Shown here piece after piece: positions 34,135-45,393 of a DNA stretch of 64,000 nucleotides. The position numbers and the translations under genes were made by a program. The notes below the pieces were generated by a model. The model was not told the origin of the DNA and made no database searches. It saw only the letters and a list, made by a program, of their open reading frames with translations. The stretch comes from Wolfiporia cocos. Lineage: Eukaryota; Basidiomycota; Agaricomycetes; Polyporales; Phaeolaceae. The DNA is taken from contig JACCLO010000044.1 of NCBI GenBank assembly GCA_029448655.1, forward strand, positions 1 to 64,000, read 5' to 3'. Every line of letters begins with the position of its first letter. Within the stretch, counting starts at the first letter, position 1.

Positions 34135-34146
34135 AGCTCGACCTTC
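34135..34146 (-). promoter_or_regulatory. Self-priming PBS of element 1
   Basis: Immediately after the 5' LTR the sense strand reads GAAGGTCGAGCT. Eleven bases (AAGGTCGAGCT) are exactly complementary to AGCTCGACCTT in the LTR (34469-34479), which begins about 35 nt after a TATAAAAG box, i.e. at the predicted transcript start. No tRNA-type TGG primer site is seen. Confidence 0.8.
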
Positions 34147-34851
34147 TGTTGGGTCGAACACCCGTTCGTATATTCGAGTCGCGAATATAGATCGTTCTTC
34201 TGCATGTGGGCGTATAGCCGTATGCAAGGCAAATGCTCGTTAGATGCCTTCAAGTCCTAGGTGAAGTTCCTAGGAGATCGTATAATATCCAATACGCGTT
34301 AGAGGATATAATCTGTTCAGGTGCGAGTCGAATAGAATATAAGACTCGCCTAAGTCCGAGAAGTCAGTGTGCACTTCGAGGACTTAGTCGTTCGGTTGCT
34401 CGAGTGAGAAATACTGAGCGTAGTTTCCTACGTTTGAGAACGAGTATAAGACTTCTTGTTTATACAACAAGGTCGAGCTGAAGAGCCTTGACAATAAGTA
34501 CATGAGCTTTTATACTACGCTGGGTTTTAGGGGTCAAGTCCATCCCAGATGCCACCGCTACTATCTACGCTATAGTATCAAACGTTTGATAAGTATGTAG
34601 TGATGTATCCGAAACGATAGATAGGGATGATGGTGGTTGAACACCATCTATAAGCTAATAAACGATGAAGGTGAAACGGTGGCAGAGTTGGATCTGCCAA
34701 AGGTGAAACGCGCCCTACATGCTAATACAACTGGGGATGCGCCCAGTAGAGTCACGAGTAGCCAGGGGGTTGGTTGCGCAACAAGTCCCTGTATCGTATT
34801 CGCCCGGTGGTGAGTTCTGTCGATATTCGAAAAATCAAAATAACCGTAACA
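34147..34851 (-). repeat. 5' LTR of element 1
   Basis: 705 bp, starts TGTTGGGTCG (two bases shorter than the other copy at this end) and ends CCGTAACA. Near-identical to the LTR at 26409. Confidence 0.95.
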
Positions 34852-34856
34852 CTCCC

Positions 34857-34899
34857 CAACCTGAGTTGCCCGAGAAAATAGCCACGGACTGAAGTGGAT
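34857..34899 (-). pseudogene. Buried minus-strand gene, middle piece
   Basis: Between element 1 and the hAT element the minus strand reads FSPWLFSRATQVGE. It joins in frame to the piece at 26137-26403 on one side and 36657 on the other once the insertions and one copy of each duplication are ignored. Confidence 0.6.
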
Positions 34900-36648
34900 T
34901 AGTGATGTGCCAGGCCCAGCCCAGCTCAAAAGCCCCGGCTTCGGCCCGGCTTGGATGGCCCATGGCTTTTCAAAACCTCAGGCCAGGCCCTCATTGACAG
35001 CTCACGGCTTGGCCCGGCCTAGGTCCCAGCTTGGCCGCGGCCTACCACTGCTAAGATAATCGTCACTTTAGCTTCAGAGCTTGAGATTCACCTTTGCCAA
35101 ACCTTTCCCAGATGAAATAGAACCTTTAATCCTCCGATCTATAGTAGGATTAAGCATGAAATAATCATTCACTAGCGCAGCATTCAGTAGCGTGCCTGCC
35201 ATATGGGGGATCATATAGGCGCCCAAAAGTGAGTGGCAGGCTTCAACGTTGAGGACTTGACTTTTCTGTAGTTTTAAATAAACAAGATAGGTGCACAATG
35301 ATTGAGTTGAGCATATAACTGGCCTGTATGGGCTTATATTGTGCCTGCCAGATATTGTAGCCATTAAGATCCCTAGGCCAGGGCTCAACAGCTTGGCCTG
35401 GCCTGGCCTGTATCTCAGGCCGGGCCCTGGGCCGTCTCTGTCACAAGCCAATTTCCAAGCCTAGTAGAACATCCTAGGTTGACACCCCACTCACGCCTCT
35501 TGCACGCTAAAGCACTCCATCCAAGCCCAGCTGGATACGTACGGCAATGCTAGTAGAAGCCCTCCGATACACAAGTCACTACGGGCACTAGCAGACCACC
35601 AGCAGTCCGAACCTTACACCAGTCCCAGTCCCCGGCAGTCAGTACAATACTGCCTAGTCCATACAACCTAGTCATGGGCCACCTCTAGGAACCACCAGCG
35701 TGGCTAGCACAGCAGTAACCCCAAGACAATCCAGGTTACCAGCCATCGCACATACACTACACACTAACTAGAGGAATGACCTATATTATGCACGTGACCT
35801 AAACACTACGCCCAATGTCTCACATCTCTTACACCACAGACACTCGCCATTACTGGCATAGACATTCCCCATTACAGGCAGGCCCCGACCTGTATAGACT
35901 TCTGCCCGTGGGATGGCAGCAATCCCATACAAGCACTAGACCTATGCACCTACAGTCTACGAGTCTACGCCCTACGCCTTCCCTTCAGTACCGCAACCTC
36001 TGGGAACCCGGGCCGTGAACGATCGACCCTCAGTACCGTAACCTCGGGAACCTAGGCCACCAAAAGCACCTTCAGACCACATCTTGTCAAACCACGCCAT
36101 TGGAATGGTGCACCCCCTGCCTGGGATGGCAGCACATGACCTATGAGGAGCACTGGTCGTTATACCCTGATCGACGAAAACCACCGATCATTACACCCGA
36201 TCGAAGCACTGATCACCACCGCCATTACTGGTATCACCCGATCGACAAGAACCACTGATCGTAACCCGATCGATTGGCAACCCCCCTGATCCAATCCCAT
36301 CACACTACGTTGCTATGGACATCTCGCTACGTACCAGTGCTCCAATGCCATTACCGGCCCCATAGCTTAGACCAATTGTATACCAGCAAGTAGATGACCC
36401 CATAGTCACGCGAGCCCCCACATGTACAAACAGTAGTAATATATAAGCCAGACAGTCTCGAGCATAAACCTCAGACTTGTCTTGGCCTCTTCTGGCTAGT
36501 AGTCCCAAATCAGGAAGGCACCTTTGTGTGAGCCCCCTTCCCCTGGTTGAGTGCTAGTTAGTAGCGTGTGTCAGTCTCAAGCCGTGCTGTAAAGCCCAGC
36601 TTGGCCCGGCCCAGCTCATGGCCCAAAGCTGGGCCTGGCACATCACTA
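34900..36648. mobile_element. hAT-like non-autonomous DNA element 1
   Basis: Terminal inverted repeats TAGTGATGTGCCAGGCCC and its complement at 36641-36648, flanked by a perfect 8-bp duplication AAGTGGAT (34892-34899, 36649-36656), the size typical of hAT transposons. Subterminal regions are packed with GGCCC/GGGCC motifs. Without the nested solo LTR it is about 610 bp and encodes no transposase. Confidence 0.9.
35439..36573 (+). mobile_element. Solo LTR nested in hAT-like element 1
   Basis: 1135 bp, TGTCACAAGCC ... GTGTGTCA, with a perfect GTCTC duplication (35434-35438, 36574-36578). A TATA-like box (AATATATAA) lies near 36430. No coding sequence. Confidence 0.88.
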
Positions 36649-36656
36649 AAGTGGAT

Positions 36657-37042
36657 GGGATGAAGGGTTAAGAAATCAAGAGCTGCTGATGGCAACGTGA
36701 GTATACGATTCCAATACAAGTCTTTGTCGATCAATCTGGGGATCCCTAGTCCTTTGACAAAACTCTCCAAAACCATGAAAGAGAAATTGTCCTGGCCATT
36801 CAGGATGACCTGGTTGGAATACAAGGGGCAGAGGAGTTGATAGAAAAACCTCAATATGAACACATGTTCAGTGATGTAATTGAAGCGGCATGACATGACA
36901 GCAGAGGCATGATTGAAGTGATAAATATGAGTGAAGCTGCCCTGGCCATGTCATGGAGGGCATAAGCATACTGGGTGCCATGAGCAGAGAGGAGGTTGAG
37001 AGTGTCACAGACTGCCTCGGGTAAGGCTCTTATAGATATCAC
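36657..37042 (-). pseudogene. Buried minus-strand gene, upstream piece
   Basis: The minus strand reads SLNMCS / ITEHVFILRFFYQLLCPLYS, then NGQDNFSFMVLESFVKG and LPSAALDFLTLHPIHF up to the hAT insertion. A different frame upstream (AVCDTLNLLSAHGTQYAYAL) is probably joined by an indel or intron near 36890. No family recognised. Confidence 0.5.
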
Positions 37043-38322
37043 ATGACTTGTTATTGTTTGTCTTAGGTTTGATAAGGTTTAGCTAGAATTCCCTGATACC
37101 TTAACAGTCATGCGCCCATACTTACAGTAGTGCCACCCATGTGACTCACCTTAGGTAGTGCACAGGCCACCTCTTTAGGGTAGACACAGTGTGTCCCCCT
37201 GTATGTACATATAGCGCGAGCTGAGGTCTTACAACCTCAGTTCTACTATTCTTGGCAACCAGGTCAATCCTCACTACCTCTGCGTGTGCGCCCGCCTGCG
37301 TCTTGGCAACACTACTATTCTATACTCGCTAGTCTGTGGTGCAAGACTGCACATACCGCTGTTGTCAGAAAAATATTTTCTCTCGGGTTCTCCGGGCAGG
37401 TCTGGATGTGCCGAGATAGGCGAGGTGTTCGAGGGGTTGATGTCGAGTAGTTTTACCGGTTGAACGTAGCCTGTAGCGATTTAGAACTGCGGCGGTGCGT
37501 CGAATAAAGTGGAAATAATAGACATTGACTCGAAAATGTTTGTGACCGATTTCCTAAGTCCTAAGCGTACGCCTCGAGCGCAGCCCTTCGTCTGACTTCG
37601 TCTGGGTGGAATTCGATGATTTGCTCGTATCTACACATCGCCTAAATACATGGAGAGCCACGAAATTTTCTACAACATTTTAAGTGTCCTAAAATTTCGA
37701 GTGTGCACCCTACAAGCTAGACAATCCAGAGACGAACCCTGAGATGGTGAAGACTGTCCTGAAACACAAGCAAATTATTTTATGAGACCGATCACCTGTA
37801 GATCTAGGGTGGTGCACCGAGGTTGGAGAGAAAAGACATGGAAAAAGCTATAGGAAGGCAGTTGGGGTTGGGCCAGACCTGGCTAGGCTAGAGAGCCTAG
37901 GGAAGCGTCAGATGGCACCTGTTTTGACTGGATGAGCAGCCAGATAGTGCCCGCAGGGCTTTTGCGACATTTCAGATTGTGCATGAGCCAGCGAAGGTTC
38001 ACTGTACGAGTATGATCGAGGCCGATCATGATCGGTCAAGCTGTGGCTGAACTACCTCAGATGGGCATTCTGCCTACCAGCTGGCTTTCTGTGGTGTGTT
38101 CTGTGTCGTTTTGGTGTGTGTTTGATCGTGCCCTGGTATTCTTACATGTGTCTAAAGTCTATGGCACATTTATATTGCAGCCGCAGCCACGCGCGAGCTG
38201 GAACGGCCAAAGACAATCGAGGCAGGGCACCGGCCGTGCGGGCCGTCTGGTCCCTTGGGGACACCTGTTCCTGGCCGTGCATGGCATCCCGTGCATGGTC
38301 CAGGAGCGCCATCCCTTCAGAT
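37043..38322. other. Degenerate LTR-like and unassigned sequence
   Basis: About 37050-37370 resembles the promoter half of an LTR: a TATA-like TACATATA, the inverted repeat CTGAGGT-CTTACA-ACCTCAG (37221-37240), then CTTGGCAACC, and a possible end TGTTGTCA at 37367. Ends could not be fixed. From 37380 on there is no domain. Confidence 0.35.
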
Positions 38323-38514
38323 ATGAAGCTTATTGAGGAGGAGCTGGACTATAGGTATCAAGTTGCTGAGGATGAAGTGGACGAGCAGTGTGAAGATGAA
38401 GAGGGAAACAGGGCAGAAAATTATAAAGACAAGGATGGGGATTTGGGTCTGGATGAGGACAGAGTTGACAATCTGGATGACCTGCTCAGCAAGAATGGCT
38501 TTGCACCACTTTGA
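38323..38514 (+). CDS. Short acidic ORF, probable C-terminal fragment
   Basis: 63 residues starting MKLIEEELDYRYQ, with an Asp/Glu-rich body and a stop at 38512-38514. The composition resembles acidic tails of host or transposon proteins; the upstream part in the same frame looks random. No function assigned. Confidence 0.3.
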   Translation: MKLIEEELDYRYQVAEDEVDEQCEDEEGNRAENYKDKDGDLGLDEDRVDNLDDLLSKNGFAPL

Positions 38515-38787
38515 GCAATATACACAGCTTCTCAGATGTGCTCAGATTTTTGTAGTTTGAGCATTCTCAACATCATGTATACCACTTATTTTGTACATTG
38601 TGATTCTACATGATGGTTCTGAGGCCTCTAGGTGTGCACCACATTGTGTGGCATATGCCACAGGCTATAGTATATCCACATAGGTAAGCTGCAACAGCAC
38701 TTTGCAATTCATATGCCAGCCTGACTACCAAACAACAATTCTATACCAGTCTGATGATTAGTTTCCCAGTCACACATTGAATTTGAC

Positions 38788-39413
38788 TAGTGATGTGCAG
38801 GCCCAGCCCAGCCCAAAAGCCCTGGCTTTGATGGCCCACCGCTTTTCAAAACCTCAGGCCGGGCCCTCACTGACAGCTCACAGCTTGGCCCAGCCTGGGC
38901 CAGGGCCAAGCTGGGGCCTACCACTGCTAGGATAGTCATCACTATAGCCTTGAAAGTTTGAAATACACCATTTTCAATTGTTCCTTGATGAAAAGGAACA
39001 TTGAGGCCTACAAATTATAGTGGTATTAAGTGTCAAAATAACCTTCCACCAGCATGGCATTCAGTAGTGCACCTGCCATATGGGGTATTGTATAGGTGCC
39101 CAATGGTGAGTGGCAGGCTTCAACATTAAGGACATGACTTATTGGCTTTTTATGTAGTCTGAAATGAACAGCATATAATACTATAGTTTAGTTAAGCATA
39201 CTACTATCCTGTACAATCTTATATTGTAGTTGCCAGACATTGTAGCCATTAAGGTCACCAGGCTGGGGCTCAACAGCTCAGCCTGGCTCAGCCTGAGATA
39301 CAAGCTGGGCCCTGGGCCATCTCAAGCCATGTTGTAAAGCCTAGCTCACCCCAGCCCAAGTAGGGCTTGGCCCAGCTTGGCTCTGGCCTCAAGCCAGGCC
39401 TGGCACATCACCT
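38788..39413. mobile_element. hAT-like non-autonomous DNA element 2
   Basis: 626 bp, start TAGTGATGTGCAGGCCC, end CTGGCACATCACCT, same family as the copy at 34900. Flanks AATTTGAC (38780-38787) and AGTTTGAC (39414-39421) match at 7 of 8 positions, indicating an older insertion. Confidence 0.85.
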
Positions 39414-39671
39414 AGTTTGACTGACATTGATAAGATACCTTCAGAGTGGCGATTGAATGCTACTCTGCTGTTGATATTATCAGCACTTATCTACAGAGAT
39501 CAGATCCTTCCTTGATTGGCAAGTACCTCCAGCACTGCTCCAGCACTGGTAAGTCATCTCTGTCAGGAATTAGAACCAGTTGTAATCACTTCAAATCAGT
39601 TCACACCTCATACAGTTCAATCCAAAGACAAACCAGTTCTACCCAAATCCTATAACCACCCCACATTAATG

Positions 39672-40290
39672 TGTCACAAGAAATTGTGGCGTCATTTTCC
39701 CCATTTTTCCATGTTTTTATGCCAAAATGCTGGTTTTTAGCCGCTCGTAGGACAGCACGTGCATAGGTAGATAAATGCTTTATCTTATCTAGCTACATCA
39801 CGGTCTTTCGTCATCACTAGGTAACAACGTCACCTTGTATTGTAGCACATGACTTGACTGCACACAGACCACACCTTTAGGGCAAGGCAGTTAGGTAGTT
39901 AGGGAGTTGCTGCATGTATATATACTTGGTGACGTCTGAGGTACTCCTCAGACTTAGTATCTCAGCCTAGGGGGTGTGTCCCCTGGCAACCTCTCAAAAC
40001 CCTCTGCTGCCTGGCTTGAGTGTAACAGCGAACTGCATTAGCAACAAGCCCGCTGCTCTCTCCTTGAGGGTGGGGGCCTCTTTCAATATTATTCTTGCTT
40101 CACTCTCTGCTCGCTAGTCTGGGGGCATTGTGGTACACTCATGGGTTGTGACCTCAGGCATTCGGTGAGGCATCTCAATAGATGCAGCCTCCTGTTCTCC
40201 CCTTACGAGGATGGGGGCCCTGTAGGGCGGATATATAGGATATATAGGGGTTCCCCCGCTTAGGCAGGTAGCATGGTGGTTACCGTGTCA
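39672..40290 (+). repeat. LTR-like sequence
   Basis: Starts TGTCACAAG, ends ACCGTGTCA, contains a TATATATA box near 39916 and the inverted repeat GTCTGAGG-TACT-CCTCAGAC (39934-39953). No matching target duplication and no own primer-binding site follows, so it may be a recombined solo LTR. Confidence 0.5.
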
Positions 40291-40395
40291 TATCACAACA
40301 TCTCAGAAGCCCAAGAAACTGTTCTAATACTCCCAACAAAACAAAGCTACCACAAGGCAATATCTAAACATAAGGTTTATCAAATTCCTGATCTA

Positions 40396-40759
40396 TGTCA
40401 CAGATCTGGGACATTCTACGAATTTTTCTATATTTTTACCTATTTTTCTGGCATTTCTACGAGCTTATTTACACTTACACTTGTAACCGCCCATAGACAC
40501 GTCCATGTACACAAACAACACATACATAACATGCATGTCCAAACTAGTTACTCAGCGGACTAGTTCTCCGAAGTCACACCCCTTAGTAATATCCCAATAC
40601 CAGGCTATGTCACTAGGGATGACATGGAATACCGTGTGTATCATGCAATGGGGAATACCCCCCTAATATAACCCTATACTCCTGATGAGGAGGAGCAGGC
40701 TATGTCCTGCCTATAAGATGCAGGTCACCATGCATGTCATAAGTCTCAGTGGTCGAGTA
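40396..40759 (+). repeat. Truncated LTR related to the one at 23358
   Basis: Starts TGTCACAGATCTGGGACAT and matches the reversed 23358-24056 LTR for its first couple of hundred bases. The expected GTGAGTCCCACAG...CTGTGTCA end is missing. Confidence 0.6.
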
Positions 40760-41691
40760 TGACACGGATAACTTATCACAAGACGCGCTGCGGACCCAAT
40801 GCAACGTGCTTATGAGTGGCATAATAGCCACTCCCCCAAAAGGGCTACGATAACAGCTCATGCTGCTATCGAGGGTCCAGCTATATCTGCAGTTCATATT
40901 CCCACGCTCGGCGCCTATTAGACACTCTATGGTGTAGGCCATGTATGCCGGCGCCACGTACGGGTAATGTACCCTAGTTATTGCTCCGTAACGTCTATGA
41001 TATTATGCTTTCGCATTATCTGTGACATTACCCCACTTCAAGGATTAACCGTCTCTGGTTAAGGAGATAACTTAGGCTGCATCAAGCCGCCCCCGGTACT
41101 AAGTATCACTTCTACTATGCTTTGTCATTGTGCCTGGTGAAGGGTACCCCAATCCCTTATACCATTTGGCTTATGACGTGTGTGCCAACCTCTTGAAGGC
41201 CCGACTTACACCCTGGATTTTGGGTGCGGGTTAAGGCTATTTAATAGTAGTTTTTACCACGCAAGCTTTGACCAATCTTATCCCCTGATACCTTACGGTT
41301 ATAGAGGGGCCCCATGATACAGGGGGTCACGTGGTGGGTACTTTTCCCTCAGCCGCCAGTGGTTCGGAAGCGCCCCAGGCAGTGGAAATATTTGCCACCA
41401 CCCAGGTTCGAACCGGCGACCGGGTGAGCTGTTATTATATCACAAGACGCGCTGCGGACCCAATGCAACGTGCTTATGAGTGGCATAATAGCCACTCCCC
41501 CAAAAGGGCTACGATAACAGCTCATGCTGCTATCGAGGGTCCAGCTATATCTGCAGTTCATATTCCCACGCTCGGCGCCTATTAGACACTCTATGGTGTA
41601 GGCCATGTATGCCGGCGCCACGTACGGGTAATGTACCCTAGTTATTGCTCCGTAACGTCTATGATATTATGCTTTCGCATTATCTGTGACA
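40760..41691 (-). mobile_element. Short TRIM-like element with two ~255-bp terminal repeats
   Basis: Direct repeats 40774-41027 and 41438-41691 are essentially identical; the first extends left to TGACACGG (40760). Both end TTATCTGTGACA. A pyrimidine-rich TTACCCC (reverse of a polypurine tract) follows the first copy, as in the larger elements here. The 410-bp centre codes for nothing recognisable. A third, diverged copy in reverse orientation is at 62796-63029. Confidence 0.6.
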
Positions 41692-42083
41692 CATGCAAGA
41701 GCTGCGGCCGGAAGGACTGCACAAACATGGAGGGGTGATGCAATTGGAGGGTGCCAGCATCCAAGGTGGACAATAAGGGGGCTCAGAAATCTACTAGCGG
41801 CAACCCCCCCACACCTCATGGCAAAGGTCACATGGTCCAGGTCACCACAACAGAGATGTGGATCCCAGATGACAGTGACAACTCCATGGGCAACTCCACC
41901 GCCCATTCATCCGTGCGCATCACGGAGGTAGAGGAACCACTGGCCAGTACACCGGCTCCATCAACAGCCCCAATTGGTCAGCCACCGAATTGGGGCACTA
42001 CCATTATCCCATGGCATTCAGTTGCCCAGAAAACTCCTGACCATCCAGCTAGCGAGTCGAATTTTCGCCTTCAGCACATGTGA
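41692..42083 (+). pseudogene. gag: Element 2 gag, C-terminal part
   Basis: Starts inside a knuckle-like CKSCGRKDC, has an in-frame TGA after NMEG, continues with VPASKVDNKGAQ and ends at TGA 42081. The pol frame is -1 relative to it, with GAATTTT (42059-42065) as a possible slippage point. Confidence 0.6.
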
Positions 42084-44020
42084 ATCCTTGCCTATGTGTG
42101 CTGTGTACTAGTATAGTTGCCTGTACTGCTGACCTGCTTGTAAAAAATTGTGAAAATTTATATCACTATTACAAGAATCATGCATGTGATAAGTCCCGAT
42201 CTTTCCAGATCTGGGTTGACTTGTGGGTCTATGGTCAGAAAGTGCAAGGCTTGGCTTTAATCGATAGTGGAGCAACGTTATCAGTCATCAACTCAGACTT
42301 TGTTGACAAACATCGTCTAGTCACCCACGATAAGAAAGACCCTTTTTGGATTCATAATGCAGATGGATCATACAACAAAAATGGTCTCATCAATAAGTCA
42401 GTTAAAGGATTCATGCAACATGGCGAGCACAAGGAAAAGGTATTCCTTACCATCATGAAAATCCACAACCACGACCTTATCCTAGGATATGACTGGTTAA
42501 TTAAACATAACCCCACTATGGACTGGAACTCTGGCAGTCTGGTATATCGATGTGGGTCTGCATGCCCAGAAGCCTCAGAATCGTCCCCTGATTCGGAAGA
42601 AGTTGCACCCGATGACGAAGAGGACAATAATAACATCAGCAACATTTGGGATTCTGCGCTAGACACGATTGGAGATGGAAACCCTGATGATCCATTTATC
42701 AAGTGGATCGGTACCCTGTCCAATGAGGAATTGGGACTCCTCATGGGAATGGTAGGAGAAATCCACCAGAACAGACCAGAAGCTGCAACCGAAAAATGGA
42801 AGCAGCTTGTGCCTAAGGAATATTGGGAATTCGGCCCAATGGTATTTTCGCAAAAAGCATCCGAAAGGATGCCAACACGTAAGCCATATGATCATGCCAT
42901 CAATTTAATCGAAGGCACTCCATTGCCAACACTGGCCAAACCATATTCCCTCTTGCCAAAGGAAGAAAATTCCCTCCGTGACTGGATCGCTGAAGAAAAG
43001 CGAAAAGGCTACATCTGAGATTCAAGCTCCCCTATGGCCAGCCCAGTATTTTTCGTTGCCAAGAAAGATGGAACCTTGTGCATGGTAATCAATTACAGGA
43101 AGCTGAACGAAATAACTGTGGATAACAAGTACCCTATACCCCAGATATCGGACCTTATCAACCAACTCTCAGGTGCATCGATCTTTACTAAGATCGACCT
43201 GAGATGGGGTTACAACAACGTCCGTATCAAGGAAGGTGATGAATGGAAAACAGCATTCATTACTAAACAGGGGTTGTACGAAGCCATGGTTATGTATTTC
43301 GGTTTCAAGAACGTGCCAGGGACTTTCCAAGCAATGATGAACGACGTCCTAAAGGATTTCATTGCCACCGGAAAAGTCATAGTCTATCTGGACGACATAC
43401 TGATCTTTGGCAACGACTTAGCGGAACACCGCAAAATCACCAAGGCAGTCCTGAAAAGGCTGCGGGACAATGATCTATATGCCAAACCCGAGAAATGCTT
43501 CTTTGAAAAAAGTAGCATCGACTATTTGGGTATGATAATTTCTAAGGGCAGAGTCGAAATGGACCCCTCGAAACTATCAGGAGTATTAGATTGGCTGACC
43601 CCAACCAAGGTGAAGGAAGTTCAAGCCTTTTTAGGCTTTGCGAACTTCTATCGGCGGTTTATTCAGGACTTCTTGAAAATTGTGAAACCCCTGACAACAC
43701 TCATGAAGAAGTCGGAGAAATGGCATTGGGATGAAGCACAGGAAGAAGCTTTCCAAAAGCTCAAGGCGGCCTTTACAACTGCCCCCATCTTACATATTCC
43801 GGACAAAATTCAGAAATTCCGTATAGAAGCCAACACATCAGACTTTGCGACTGGAGCAGTCCTAACGCAATGGTCACCAGATAGTTGGAAATGGAATCCT
43901 TGCGCCTTCTATTCCACAGGCATGACTGCCCCGGAACGGAACTACAAAATTTATGACAAAGAGATGCTAGCCATAATTCGAGCATTAGAAGAATGGCAAC
44001 ATTATCTCGAAGGTCACCCG
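42059..44020 (+). pseudogene. pol: Element 2 pol, part A: protease, RT, RNase H start
   Basis: Protease ALIDSGATLSVINS; reverse transcriptase with INYRKLNEITV, TKIDLRWGYNN and YLDD (IVYLDDILIF); RNase H begins RIEANTSDFATGAV, where the first catalytic aspartate expected after EA is asparagine. A TGA at 43016 interrupts the frame (GYI*DSSSP). The sequence stops at HYLEG when the tandem array begins at 44021. Confidence 0.9.
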
Positions 44021-45110
44021 TGACACAGATGGCTCTGTGGGACTCACCAAGCCAGTATCCTGCGATGAACTAGGCGACTTAGGTGAGGAAGAGGTTATCA
44101 GACGCAGTAGGAGGTAGGAGGTTCTTCTACGGCGTACGCCGAGAAGAATAGAACTGAAGTTAAAGAGCGCTTGGCTCCTACTTATATACATTGTGTCGGG
44201 AGGGCACGTGCTACTAGCTAGCGGTTGCCTTACCGGGTTATGTGGCTTTGCCAAGTGGCGAAGCTTTATCTTATCTGATGTTTAGTTACTCTATCTAGAA
44301 TGGCCGTGGAAGGCCCTAATGGCCGACCCAATCGTAATAGAGGGATTATGTCTTATCTGTGATACTAACGCGGGCGCAGCCCGGGTATAGGTGAAGCCGG
44401 TTGCCGGATACCTTGCGGCATAATGGCGATTGGCCGTGCTTCGTTGGATGACCAAGGCGAGACGCCGAGGTCGTTATGCCATTGGACGGGTAGTACCGTG
44501 GCATGTGTTACAGCCCGGTCCGGATGGTTACCGGGGCATGTATTGGTCTTAGCCGTGAGGCGAGGACCGGTGTTTGGGCAGCGCCGTGATGGCAGAAGCC
44601 CGGGACTTGGAGAACGCCGAGTCCGTGAGATGGCCGAGAAGGCCGAGCCTATAGCGATATTGCCTTGATGCTAATATAGTGCTATTTGGCCGTGTTGCCA
44701 TTATTATGCGAAGGCGTGGCGCGCCTGAGGTGCCATTGTGATCAAGGATCTTATGGCGGTGGGAAGCCGGGAAGGCCGACCCAATAGTACAAGGCCGAGG
44801 CACTGTTTGACATGGGACATTATTATGCGAGCGTGCCGCGCTCGGCCTATCATTATGATCTACGATCTATGACGTGGCTGGTCTTGCTCTGACGGGCGAG
44901 ACCTTTATGACGTAGCTGTAACTATGCTATTGGACCGGAAGGTGCCGTAGCGTTATGTATGCTGGTCATGTGGTGATAAGCCCAGTTAAGAGCTTGTCGT
45001 GGTGGCAATGGGAGTTAACCCGTAGATAACTTGTAGTTAGACGTATAAATCCCAGGTAAATTGCTATAATCGTAGGAAAAATGCTGTAAGCCCCAGATAA
45101 ATCTGTGACA
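44021..45110 (-). repeat. LTR 1 of the tandem array
   Basis: 1090 bp, TGACACAGATGG to ATCTGTGACA. Differs from LTR 2 mainly by small deletions around 44787-44815. Confidence 0.93.
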
Positions 45111-45178
45111 TTACCCCCGCTTTAGGTTTCATCGTCCCTGATGAAACTATTCCTCATTGTGTACGTCCCAAGAGCGGT

Positions 45179-45393
45179 ATAACGCGTGATGACGAAGTGT
45201 CAAATGCCGTTATGGTGCTGCTTCAATTTGTCAATTGAACAGGGATAAATGGGAGTTTCAGGACTTGTGGTGGAACCTGAGCGTGGAAGGCGATTTTATT
45301 CCTTATAGTGATTTGTAACGCGTGATAGCGAAGTGCTAAATGCCGTTACTAGCGATTATCAACGCGTGATGACCGAAAGGTCAAATGCCGTTG
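45179..45393. repeat. Three hairpin repeats with compensating stems
   Basis: Units at 45179-45213, 45315-45349 and 45360-45393. Outer stems ATAACG/CGTTAT, GTAACG/CGTTAC, CAACG/CGTTG; inner stems GAC/GTC, AGC/GCT, GACC/GGTC with loops GAAGT, GAAGT and GAAA; constant single-stranded parts CGTGAT and AAATGC. The same trio recurs in copy 2 at about 50138-50352. Confidence 0.7.

Larger units (their letters stand above)
26409..34851 (-). mobile_element. Complete Ty3/gypsy chromovirus with dUTPase (element 1)
   Basis: An 8443-bp LTR retrotransposon flanked by a perfect CTCCC duplication (26404-26408 and 34852-34856). LTRs of 707 and 705 bp differ at only a handful of positions, so the insertion is recent. 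In sense (minus) order it has LTR, self-priming PBS, gag, a -1 frameshift site, pol (protease, dUTPase, reverse transcriptase, RNase H, integrase, chromodomain), a third ORF with CCHC knuckles, and LTR. Some frames are broken by single-base losses in homopolymers, which for so young a copy may be assembly error. Confidence 0.97.

Noticed and set aside
41395..41430. GGTTCGAACC motif resembling a tRNA T-loop in the centre of the short TRIM-like element
   Set aside because: The flanking bases do not form a T-stem or acceptor stem and no A-box or anticodon arm is present, so neither a tRNA gene nor a clear primer site can be called.
45179..45393. Hairpin trio as hammerhead ribozymes
   Set aside because: TGATGA- and GAAA-like strings occur but not in the required order around a three-way junction with a cleavage site.
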